In this document: positions 55,084 through 64,000 of the stretch, in pieces
Layout of the letters: each line of letters starts with the position of its first letter
Position numbering within the stretch: position 1 is the stretch's first letter
DNA from: Heliocidaris erythrogramma
Taxonomy: Eukaryota > Echinodermata > Echinoidea > Camarodonta > Echinometridae
Assembly (NCBI GenBank): GCA_025617745.1
Contig: CM046857.1
Span: 30,305,514 to 30,369,513, forward strand
DNA length: 64,000 nucleotides
Reading direction: 5' to 3'
The notes under the pieces: generated by a model
The model's database searches: none
The model's input: the letters and a program-made list of their open reading frames with translations, nothing else
Told to the model about the DNA's origin: nothing
Program-made: the position numbers and the translations under genes

Positions 55084-55117
55084 CGTTTATATATATAAAT
55101 ATACACATATATATATT

Positions 55118-55262
55118 TTCCTGGATTCCACATTTGGGAGACACGGCTTTGTCATTTGAATTGTTCCGCGTGTCTCCCAAATGCGGTTCGTGTCTCTCTA
55201 ATGTGGTGGTCTCTATTATGACGGAATAAACTGCATTGTTACGTGTCTCCCGAACTTGGGAT
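55118..55262 (+). mobile_element. microsatellite-embedded module G (GTCTCCCAAAT word)
   Basis: It is bounded by GGATTCCACATTTGGGAGAC and GTCTCCCGAACTTGGGATCC. The GTGTCTCCCAAAT word recurs inside. The core TATTATGACGGAATAAACTG followed by CATTGTT is at about 55215. (TA)n lies on the left and (CA)n on the right. Confidence 0.68.
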
Positions 55263-55301
55263 CCCGTAAAATATACATAAATACACACACACACACACAG
55301 G

Positions 55302-55495
55302 TTTACATGGCTTTACTTCCGAGGACAAGTATTGTTCCTCTATTGTTCCTCGTCCTCGGACAGTCGACGGAATAAAGCACAAATTCATTGTTCGACGTTC
55401 GAGGACTATTGTCCGGCTTCCGAGGACCATTGTTGTCATGATTTTTTTTTTGTTCTCTGTCCGAAAATGTCCTCGGACATACTGCTAAACAGACC
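55302..55495 (+). mobile_element. microsatellite-embedded module A, third copy
   Basis: It begins GTTTACATGGCTTTACTTCC directly after (CA)n and closely matches 29103-29300, 26 kb away, including an internal T-run and the GTCCTCGGACA end. The core GACGGAATAAAG is at 55366. Confidence 0.72.
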
Positions 55496-55528
55496 CACCC
55501 TCACACACCCACACACACACACACACAC

Positions 55529-55596
<68 letters not shown>

Positions 55597-55600
55597 ACCA
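55496..55600. repeat. (CA)n and (TA)n microsatellites
   Basis: A (CA)n tract at about 55507-55559 runs straight into (TA)n at 55560-55592. Confidence 0.9.
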
Positions 55601-57477
55601 GTGGTGCCGTTACAAAAGCAATTTTTTCAGCAGTTTCAATGAGCAACGACACTACGCACGACGCGTTCCGAATAGTTTTTGAGTAGTTTGTTTCTTTTCT
55701 TGGTTTTGATCGGTTTCTTTATCAACAGAAGTAACTAAGAAATATAAAGTTTGGAGAATTTGGACTAAATCCGCCAAGTTTGTGCTTAAAGATGGAAAGG
55801 TAACGCTCCTGTCATATCTGTCTGTTCATATCTGTTTCATAATTTGCCGTTTCGGTATGTGATAATTATGACCAATATTTCGTTCATCCTTTCCATTTAG
55901 GTTTTTGACAAAATAAGCAATCAGTCTATACAGTGCCTACCAAAAGAGTTATACCCAACTTTGGTTGCTTCTTATTAGAAAAAAATTATTCTATATTAAT
56001 CTGTCTGATGCTACCTTATTCATAACAGTGCTGCCACTGCAGGCTTTTCAAAAAGTATTGTTAAAATCCTCTTGTACCAAGTTTGGGCTGAAGCAACGAA
56101 TTTGGATCAAAACCAATTATGCATTTCTTATTTCTGTTTGAAAACAGTTGTTTCAGTTGATTCTGTGCATTTAAATAGAATATACTGGGTTTAATGTCAA
56201 CTCTAACTCAAGAAAAGGCTTTTTACAATCATGATGACGCATTCTTGGCTCCATCCACATCCCTTGTCTATGGTAAGCCAGAATGATAAATCGTTTTTTT
56301 TTTTCATGTCATTATTAAATTGTGAAAACATGGAAGAAACAACAACATGGTTTTCATCTTATGAACAAAATGAGTTGGAATTATTCATGTATTATTGCTG
56401 TAACACAGTGAACTGATATCCACTCCTGCTTTAAGGAGTTTGCGAAGTAGGCATAAATTTCTGACAGATATTATGAGAAATTGAATATCACATTATACTG
56501 CAGTGGTTGTACCAAAATGTACTCGTAAATCAAGATATTAAAAAAGAATAGGCTTTTATCGAATTATGAAAAGATCTTTTATCCATAGTATGCCAGAAAT
56601 TTTAAGTAGCTCGTTGGTGGTGCTGACTGACATCCAAGCCCTGCTGCCAACCGCACAAACACGCAAAACCATGAGGTACCTATATGCATTCAACAGTACT
56701 GTCACAATCTTGATCATTTTTCCATCTGTTAGGGTCTGTTTTAAAGCCTAAGTCAGGCTAGTCTTTGTTATGTTAATTAGATTCCCCACTTAATAGAGGT
56801 GCAGCCTACATTTCTTTTATTGACATGCCAGGCATGCACAGGTGTTTTTTTAATGTTTTGGGCTGGGCTGATTCGTACAGTGTTGGAATCAGTCTGCAGC
56901 CAGCTCTCTTACTGAGAGGACCTGTTTACGAGCTGGTGCAGCTCCGGGCGGTGCCAATCTTTATGCCCGTTTAAGTATTTTCAAGTTTGGCTAACAGTAA
57001 GTTTATTTAGTTTTCTTTGTACATAAAGTAAACCTGGAACCAGTTTGTACATAAGTTATTGTCATGATAGAATAAGACATAGTCTATCATTTTAATATAA
57101 AATATAGAAATCCACAGTAAATTTAACTTGTGAACTTGTGCTCGTGAAAGTATATGTATATTTCTTCAGGAGAGGAATTGTATTTTTGAATGCTTAAAGA
57201 GGAATTGTATTTTTGAATGCTTAAAGAGTAGGCATGTTTTACATAAATAACAAGCGCTAACAATTATGGTGCTTTTATATCCATTATAAATAAATTGTAT
57301 GAGTTAACTGTTCTTTGATAATACATTGAGTAATACATTTGATTAGGGCGTGGCCTTGAGATTTATGCCACTGTTTAAGATGGTACATATATAGATCCTT
57401 TGTATTTTCTGTGATTATTACTGGGAATATATTTGGCCGTATTATATGGGATGTTTTCCTTTTAGCCGGCCGTTTCT
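55601..57477. other. intergenic sequence, no gene recognised
   Basis: Several short splice-like open stretches occur (55729-55799, 56220-56271, 56583-56675), but they do not join in one frame and match no family known to me. A 27-bp direct repeat of AGGAATTGTATTTTTGAATG type lies at about 57172-57228. Confidence 0.4.
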
Positions 57478-57650
57478 ACAGTTATCCAGCAGTTATCCAG
57501 CAGTTATCCATCAGTTATCCAGCAGTTATCCAGCAGTTACCCAGCAGTTATCCAGCAGTTATCCAGCAGTTATCCAGCAGTTATCCAGCAGTTATCCAGC
57601 AGTTTACCAAGCAGTTATCCAGCAGGTTTACAAAGCAGTTTTCCAGCAGT
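57478..57650 (+). repeat. 11-bp minisatellite (CAGTTATCCAG)
   Basis: About fifteen copies of CAGTTATCCAG, regular in the middle and degenerate at the right. Because 11 is not a multiple of three, every frame reads the same peptide series, so the open frames here are artefacts. Confidence 0.92.
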
Positions 57651-58286
57651 TGAGAGTGCAGAATATTTTTTACCAATATACGTTAGACTCGCTGCTTAAC
57701 AGTTTTGGTTACATTGTCATTTTCATCATCCCATATTGTTATAAGATTAATAGATGTCAAATACTCCCTACGGGGCTTGATTTTGTAAAAGATGTTATTT
57801 TCTTGTTTAAAATAAAGTTTATTTAAACTTTATTTCATTCTATGTTTCTTGAAGTCATTTTGTGGGTGGTCAAGCAGCCTAGTTTACTAGATTAATAAGT
57901 CAACTCACTATTTATGTTGTAATTTCAAACCCTTAAATTTATTTTGGGTGAGAAATTCACATCCATCGTGACAAGTACTGAAGAAGAATCCAATGGCAAC
58001 ACAATCCTTTGATGGCGGAAAAGCTATACGGCTGTCATGCTTGCACCAATATCACATGTCAGATTCATTAAGACTCTGATAGCTTCTAAAAGATCCACAA
58101 CTTTCTTCTGAAATTAAGACATTCAAAAAGAATAGTTTTAATCATTATAATCAAGGTACGATGTTACAAAATATATTTTCATTCGTTTCGTACATGGGCT
58201 GAAGGGCAGTAGAGACTCGTTGCACATTTTATTGATGGAAGGGGGGGGGGGGGTCGCCTGGTTCGTCGTATTGTAACTAGTCTGTA
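57651..58286. other. intergenic sequence with G-run
   Basis: AT-rich sequence with a 12-base G-run at 58241-58252. Nothing else was recognised. Confidence 0.45.
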
Positions 58287-58706
58287 TTAAAGGGCAATCC
58301 AACCCTTGGTAATAAGATGATTAGTGTAAAAGCAGAAATATAAGAAAAACAGGATGCTTAAAGCGCCTTTACCCTCGGGCCAGTACTCAAAATATATTAG
58401 AGATAGCATATTGTTATAGGTCCACATGAAAGAAAAAGATCCTACTGAGTAATAAATTTTGCCAAAAAAATACATTTCAGTCATTTTGTGTGCTGGAGCA
58501 AATGGGGGAGTTGTTCGCATCTACATCAGTGACATTACCTATTTGGCTAATTTGAAATTGCCATATGTATGGTGATTACAACTTTCAAAAATTCATAACT
58601 TTCTAATGCTTGTCCGATTCGATTTCAAGCTATATCACCAATCTGCTATTCTGATATTCCTCTTTCTTTCAGATCAACTTCCCATTAAGGTTGGATTTCC
58701 CTTTAA
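58287..58706. mobile_element. 420-bp TTAA-target MITE
   Basis: The left TTAAAGGGCAATCCAACC and the inverted right TTAAAGGGAAATCCAACC match and both start on TTAA. It is non-coding and has the same style of ends as the element at 58914-59567 but a different interior. Confidence 0.78.
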
Positions 58707-58913
58707 TTTTGACAAATATATATTTTTGTAATCTTTATTGGTTTTAATATATGGGATCAAACTGTATAGCACTCATGGACGCATATATGTACAGTTTCAT
58801 AACTCAGATTAACGTGGAAATTATAATATATTCAGAATAAATGGAGAATTCAAATGAAAGATATCAAAACACGTATAACTTGCTTACAATTAGTCATAAT
58901 GTGATACATACCC
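58707..58913. other. spacer between two TTAA MITEs
   Basis: Short AT-rich spacer with no feature. Confidence 0.4.
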
Positions 58914-59567
58914 TTAAAGGACAATTAACCCCACGTGATATTCTAGATGCACCTATTGTCTGCTACGTCTTTCCATGGAGGCTGCCATTTTGTGCATGAC
59001 ACGGATCATTAGGTACCATATGCATTGATAATAGCCTACCTTTACAACAGATACGTCGCTTTGTTCTGATTGTATTACGATTGTTATTGGCCATGGGCCT
59101 AGATAATTGACGACCCATGAGTTCTAATAGCCATCCTGTAAAGCAGATTCCTCGCTTTGTTTTGGTATTGTTACGATTGTCTCCGTCCTTGACGTCAATT
59201 CTCCGTCCTTGACGTATATTTTTTATGAAGTATATTTTTTATGAACAAATTAAGACCTTTTAAAAAATATATAAAACTAAACTTACATTTCAGAATATGT
59301 GACTTTATCTAATATATATTTGTCCTCTAAAAATCAATTACAAGTTAACGATGAAGGAAATTTTACTTGGGATGAAAAATATGTTCGTGTACACATAAAG
59401 TAATGGCAGCCCCCTTATTATTGCTAGCAGACGATAACTTGGCTGGAAAATAGTGATTTATATCTATATCCTGTGTTTTTACATGGAATTGCATGTATCA
59501 AATAAGAGGCATATACTACACCATTCAAAATAAGCTAATTCATACGCTGAGGTTAATTTCCCTTTAA
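58914..59567. mobile_element. 654-bp TTAA-target MITE, copy 2
   Basis: Nearly identical to 13831-14483 over its whole length, same orientation. By eye only the terminal 17 bp and one internal base differ. The ends are TTAAAGGACAATTAACC and GGTTAATTTCCCTTTAA. Confidence 0.88.
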
Positions 59568-59573
59568 GCATCA

Positions 59574-59940
59574 AATTATAATTTTCATTTCATTTTCATT
59601 TCATTTTCATTTCATTTATTTTCCAGTACTAGTAAAAGGACATACAAAATATACAAAATACAAATCACAATTTACATTAAATGTTTGATAGTATAAAAGA
59701 CAATAAAAAAATACGAGAGAAACAAACATACAGGTGTTGATAAAACGGAAAAAGTAATTAATAATCTAGTACTTGGAGGGGGATAAGAAAAAGCAAATTT
59801 GCTTGTCTGGGGTTCCCCCAAATAATCATAATATAAAACTGTAAAGGGAGGGGGTCATTTAGAATATTAATGTTGGCACTAAGAAGAGAGTTGCATTTTT
59901 AACAATAAATGTTCTTTAAAATTCCCTTTAGAAGAAGCTA
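59574..59940 (-). mobile_element. LINE 3' end fragment
   Basis: On the minus strand it ends GGAAAATAAATGAAATG then (AAATG)n, preceded by GACAAGCAAATTTGCTTTTT, a 3' end style common in CR1-group LINEs. No coding part remains. Confidence 0.5.
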
Positions 59941-60027
59941 AGCAATATTATGAAATGAAACATAAATATTTACGCACCTGCATTTATTGATTATTGTTGA
60001 CCAATCAATTTCATTTAGCTGGAGCAC

Positions 60028-61020
60028 ATGTTATCAAAGTGTTATACAATTATTATCATAAGAGTCATTAATGAATTAGATTTGTTTTTACTTAATTATA
60101 AGACATTAACAGTTGTTTTCGCACCTTTTTGTGATAAGTTGTCAAAAACGAATGTTATTAAGTGTGGAATTCAGGCATCTTTGGGATCTTTCTTGTTTGT
60201 ACGTTTAATCATATTCCTTTTCTTTGCCAACTATACAGAGGGCACTGGGGATATATACAAATCAGTGTTTGACCATCCTCTCGTTGAGTACATCATTACA
60301 AAGTATTTCACGCTCTCTAACGAAAAAGAAATTGTCTTTTGTTGGACCCCTGAGCATGTAGGCATTGATGGCAATGAAAAAGCAGATGCCTCTGCTCACG
60401 CTGCTCTTGACCAACAAGCAACGCAACTTTTCATCCCTTCCTCAGACTTGAAACCAATTATTAAATTGTACATCCTTAATCTTTGGCAGAATGAATGGGA
60501 TGAATATAAATAACAAGTTCCATGCAATTAAACCAGTTTTGAGCGAATGTCTGCCCACATGCACATTGTCACGTCATGACCAAGTTGTCTTTACTCGATG
60601 TCTTATTGGACACGCTCGAATTACACATAGTTTTTTACTGTGCAGTGAACCAGCCCCAGTATGTAGTAGCTGCCACTGCCCTCTAACAATTAAGCACATT
60701 CTGTTGGAATGCAAAGATTTTGCTCAAATCAGAAAATGTTATCACCATGCTACCTCAATGAGGCAGCTTTTTACTTCTGTCAATATACCAAACATTTTAG
60801 AATTCTTAAAAAGATCTGGTATCTTTTATAGCATATAGTCTGTCATGTTGTAGATTTTTTACTTATTTACTGTGGTATAGTGTATTTTTATTCATATTGC
60901 AATGTAACCCCACAATATTTAAGCACAAAGTATCACTCTCATAATCAAATATACGTACTATGCCTCGATATAGCCCAATAAGGTGCTGATGGGGCGTTAA
61001 ACAAAAAAACAACAACAAAA
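60028..61020 (+). mobile_element. 5'-truncated I/Nimb-type LINE remnant (RNase H end and zinc motif)
   Basis: 60245-60513 encodes the end of an RNase H domain: EIVFCWTPEHVGIDGNEKAD ASAHAALD, then IKLYILNLWQNEWDEYK. After one frameshift at about 60510, the frame to 60838 gives VVFTRCLIGHARITHSFLLC and CSSCHCPLTIKHILLEC, a C-terminal CCHC-like motif. The order RNase H then GHxxxTHxxLL and CxxC...HxLLEC is typical of I-group LINEs. The 3' end reads TGCTGATGGGGCGTTAAAC then an A-rich tail. The left boundary is unsure. Confidence 0.8.
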
Positions 61021-61034
61021 AAACAAAAACAAAT

Positions 61035-61327
61035 CAGTGTCGTATCTATGGGGGGTGGAGGGGGTACGTGCCCGGGCAGCACTTGAAGGGGCGCAAAAAC
61101 GCAAAAGAGAGAAAGATAAGGGGGAGAAAAGGAATAAAAAGTGGAGCTTTATTGTTTAAATACACCAATCCAGGGTAAAGTGCATAAAAAATATTTTTAA
61201 TTCATATTTCCTGAAGTAAACGGGGGAATTAATCTTATTTTAATTTTTAAGCTGATCAGTTTGTGCAGCGGAGGGGGTGCAATTTTGTGTTTTGCCCAGG
61301 GCGCCAGAATTCCTACATACGCCACTG
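61035..61327 (+). mobile_element. 293-bp hAT-like MITE (CAGTGGCGTA family, internal deletion)
   Basis: The ends CAGTGTCGTATC and, inverted, CAGTGGCGTATG are flanked by AAACAAAT and CTACAAAT, 6 of 8 alike. It keeps GTGCCCGGGCAGCACTTGA and the GGCGCC end but lacks most of the middle seen in the 736-bp copy. Confidence 0.72.
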
Positions 61328-62239
61328 CTACAAATATAGTATATTTCGCTGAATTTTGTTTCTTCAATTTTCAATTTACTACATATTACCTATAATGGTG
61401 TTTTGCTGGATTTTATACGTATTATTGATGCGACGTATGCAATAATGTTAAACATTTAGAGATATAATGTTTTTCGAATGTAATGTATTTGTTGCCTTAA
61501 GAGAAAATGTCAAAGCATTGTTTACGTAGTTATTGGTCTAAATATATAATCATAAATTCATAAATTGCCAAATAATCTGGATATCTGTCATTATCATAGT
61601 TTTCTAACATATATAAAAAGTCAACATATTGTGCGTATTTCTATTTCAGGAAAATAATTGGGCAGTTATTGATTATAGCACTGCGTTTACTTAAGTTTAT
61701 TATTTTGAAATGTTAATGAACAAAGATTCTAGGTATAACTACTAATAAACAATGGAAACACTAGCATTTTCAAAGTAACAGGAATAAGTGGCAAACTGAA
61801 AAGAAGAAAAATTTTCTCGTCTCTGAATAGGAAAATAAGTCATTTCATCAATTCTAGAAACTCGATTTTCGTGGGGGTGGAGTAGGAACAAAAATAATTC
61901 TTATTACAGCTTGAGGGTGCAAATATTGCATAAAATTTTGATCTTTATACAAAATGAGAACATTTTTGAAAAGGTCAAATAAAAGAACATCTTTCTTTAT
62001 ACGATACAATAGTGCAGGAGCTGACGAATGCTCCCATTCCTCCCCACTCATTCACCTAAGAAGGTAGCAATGTAGACAAATTGCGTCTGTAAGCCCGTGT
62101 GTGTTAATGTAGAACTGGCATGTGTGTAGAATGCGGATATCCAATACAAATTTGCTGTTGATATATAATGGATACGGGTGTACCGAGAATACATTAACAA
62201 AACTCGAAATAAGGGCTTGTTCAAAATATGCCCCCAAAC
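61328..62239. other. intergenic sequence, nothing recognised
   Basis: AT-rich sequence without a recognised gene or repeat. Confidence 0.45.
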
Positions 62240-62365
62240 CAGTGGTGGATCGGGGGGGGGGGGGGAGGGCACTTCCGGCCCGTGCCCCCCACCCCCCCCC
62301 CCCCTTTGGAAGAAAAATATGCATTTTGACCATAAAGGATCCACCCTTTTGTCGATTGTGCCCAA
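62240..62365 (+). mobile_element. truncated hAT-like MITE fragment (GGATCC-end family)
   Basis: CAGTGGTGGATCGGGG starts it. G- and C-runs follow, then ACCATAAAGGATCCACCC and TTTTGTCGATTGTGCCC, matching 50790-50830 in the 285-bp copy. It breaks off where the 16-bp minisatellite begins. Confidence 0.6.
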
Positions 62366-63297
62366 AAACGGACACCCCACGAGACGGACAGCCCACAAGA
62401 CGGACAGCCTACTAGACCGACATCTCACGAGACGGACATCCGACGAGACGGACAGCCCACTAGACCGACAGCCTACTAGACCGACAGCCACGAGACAGAC
62501 AGCCCACTAGACCGACATCCCACGAGACGGACAGCCCACTAGACCGACAGCCCACGAGACAGACAGCACACCAGACGGACATTGCACTAGACCGACAGCC
62601 CACGAGACAGACAGCCCAACAGACGGAAATTGCACTAGACCGACAGCCCACTAGACAGACAGCCCACCAGACAGACAGCCCACCAGATAGACAGCCCACT
62701 AGACCGACATTGCACTAGACCGACAGCCCACGAGACAGACAGCCAACGAAACAGACAGCCCACGAAACGGAGAGCCCACGAGACGGACAGCCCACGAGAC
62801 AGACAGCCCACTAGACCGACAGCCCACTAGACGGACAGCCCACTAAACGGACAGCCCACTAGACAGACAGCCCACGAGACAGACAACCCACTAGACCGAC
62901 AGCCCACTAGACGGACAGCCCACTAGACCGACAGCCCACTAGACCGACATCCCACTAGACAGACAGCCCACTAGACAGACAGCCCACTAGACCGACATCC
63001 CACTAGACCGACAGACCACTAGACGGACAGCCCACTAGACGGACATCCCACTAGACAGACAGCCCACTAGACCGACAGCCCACTAGACAGACAGCCCACT
63101 AGACCGACAGCCCACTAGACCGACAGCCCACTAGACCGACAGCCCACTAGACCGACAGCCCACGAGACAGACAGCCCACTAGACCGACATCCCACTAGAC
63201 CGACAGACCACTAGACGGACAGCCCACTAGACGGACAGCCCACGAAACGGACAGCCCACGAGACGGACAGCCCACTAGACCGACAGCCCACGGGTCC
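62366..63297 (+). repeat. 16-bp minisatellite (ACAGCCCACTAGACCG)
   Basis: About 58 copies of a 16-bp unit. Two positions vary from unit to unit: CTAGAC, CGAGAC or CCAGAC, and GACC, GACG or GACA before GACA. Variants are interspersed, not blocked. There is no unique spacer, so it is not a CRISPR array. Confidence 0.92.
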
Positions 63298-63530
63298 GAC
63301 ATTGTCGGTCTTGTGGGCCTTCTAGGCACTTTTCAGAGGGTTCAATAGACCGAAGGCCTATACGAGACCGACATTCCACGAGGCCCACAATTTTCTGTCT
63401 TCCATTATGCATTTCACTGTTTTGTCGGTCTTGTGGACCATTTGGCACTTTCTTCTTTTCCATCTTAGTGTATTTTCTTTGTATTGTCGGTCTCATGGGC
63501 TTCCGGTCACGATGGCTGTCGGTCTTTGGG
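63298..63530 (-). repeat. inverted diverged copies of the 16-bp motif
   Basis: GTCGGTCTTGTGGGC at 63305, GTCGGTCTTGTGGACC at 63424 and GTCGGTCTCATGGGC at 63487 are reverse complements of the array unit, now spaced about 60-120 bp apart. The junction at about 63289-63320 is a near-perfect hairpin. Confidence 0.75.
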
Positions 63531-64000
63531 GATCACACAGGTGGTCAAGAATTAAAAAGTTTTTAATTTCTGAAAGCTGAGAGCAGCAGTGGTAATGGGG
63601 AATCTCCCATTACAAATGAAAACGGTAAATTTTCCGTATCATAGTGTTATCAACATGCAAGAATATATTAATTTCTTGTTCTTTGTTCAGTTTTCTTAAA
63701 CTTTCACTGATTATGAGTCCCTCGTTTCCCTGTTATAGCTGAATGCTGTACCCTCAGGGCTTTAATGATGGATAGTCATCTTCTGCACGCCCCTCGTATT
63801 CCGTAAACACGGTTATGGTCTACTAAAGTAGCCAGATGCCATTACAAAATTTACCCAGGGCAGTTTTCAAATAGCTAGTCTTCACATTAAAGCCACTCTC
63901 GATACGTTGTCGAGAAGAACAGTTATCAAACGGGGAATTGAAGAATATTATCATTTGAGAAATAAAGCTAACAATATTATTATCATTATTATTATTATTA
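63531..64000. other. intergenic sequence ending in (ATT)n
   Basis: No gene was recognised. An (ATT)n microsatellite runs from about 63976 to the window end. Confidence 0.5.

Noticed and set aside
55729-56675. Three splice-bounded open stretches that look like exons (one reads VTKKYKVWRIWTKSAKFVLK)
   Set aside because: They are 50-95 nt long, do not join in one frame without stops, and match no family I know. Open stretches this short are expected by chance.
57411-57826. Open frames with SYPAVIQQL repeats
   Set aside because: They are translations of an 11-bp minisatellite, which reads the same in every frame.
62366-63297. CRISPR-like regular repeat array
   Set aside because: Units are contiguous 16-mers with no unique spacers, and the region is animal nuclear DNA.

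Overview
The window looks like nuclear DNA of a marine deuterostome, most likely an echinoderm and probably a sea urchin. The evidence is intron-rich genes with vertebrate-like proteins, a very dense and varied transposon load, a foldback transposon of the kind known as TU elements in sea urchins, and frequent palindromic TACATGTA words. The species call is inference.

Two host genes are recognised, arranged head to head. SUZ12, a core subunit of Polycomb repressive complex 2, lies on the minus strand. Its first seven coding exons (870 nt, 290 residues) run from the start codon at 28003 down to 1331, and the zinc-finger and VEFS exons lie beyond the left edge. Its introns are 0.7 to 14.8 kb long and full of small DNA transposons. 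An FKBP7-like ER peptidyl-prolyl isomerase gene lies on the plus strand at 46494-51526. It is complete in four exons (240 residues: signal peptide, FKBP domain, two EF hands, HDEL tail).

Layout. 1-410 is a 43-bp minisatellite with telomere-like CCCTAA words inside a SUZ12 intron. 1010-27909 is SUZ12 introns and exons with tandem repeats carrying DR1-like nuclear-receptor motifs, TTAA-target MITEs, TA-target elements and a pair of inverted ~910-bp elements with 8-bp target duplications. A 7SL-like RNA fragment lies at about 26.6 kb. 28.2-29.4 kb holds microsatellites with embedded IR modules. 31896-38579 is a 6.7-kb foldback element with inverted arms of 26-bp repeats, itself containing a decayed CR1/Jockey-type LINE. 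39.6-45.7 kb is a hAT-like element split by a near full-length Tx1/L1-type LINE (ORF1 with two zinc knuckles; ORF2 with endonuclease, RT and a C-terminal knuckle) broken by several frameshifts and one stop. 46.5-51.5 kb is the FKBP7-like gene with hAT MITEs and a Rex1-like LINE in its introns. 52764-53510 is a GC-rich Harbinger-type MITE. 54.3-55.6 kb is a second cluster of the microsatellite-embedded modules. 57.5 kb has an 11-bp minisatellite, 58.3-61.3 kb has MITEs and LINE remnants, and 62.4-63.5 kb has a 16-bp minisatellite ending in an inverted copy.

The most unusual item is a set of eight short (about 125-200 bp) modules inside (TA)n or (CA)n tracts. They share one scaffold (core GACGGAATAAA...CATTGTT), but most subgroups have their own inverted terminal word, which recurs inside the module. 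No retrovirus-like or LTR element, tRNA, rRNA or CRISPR array was recognised.
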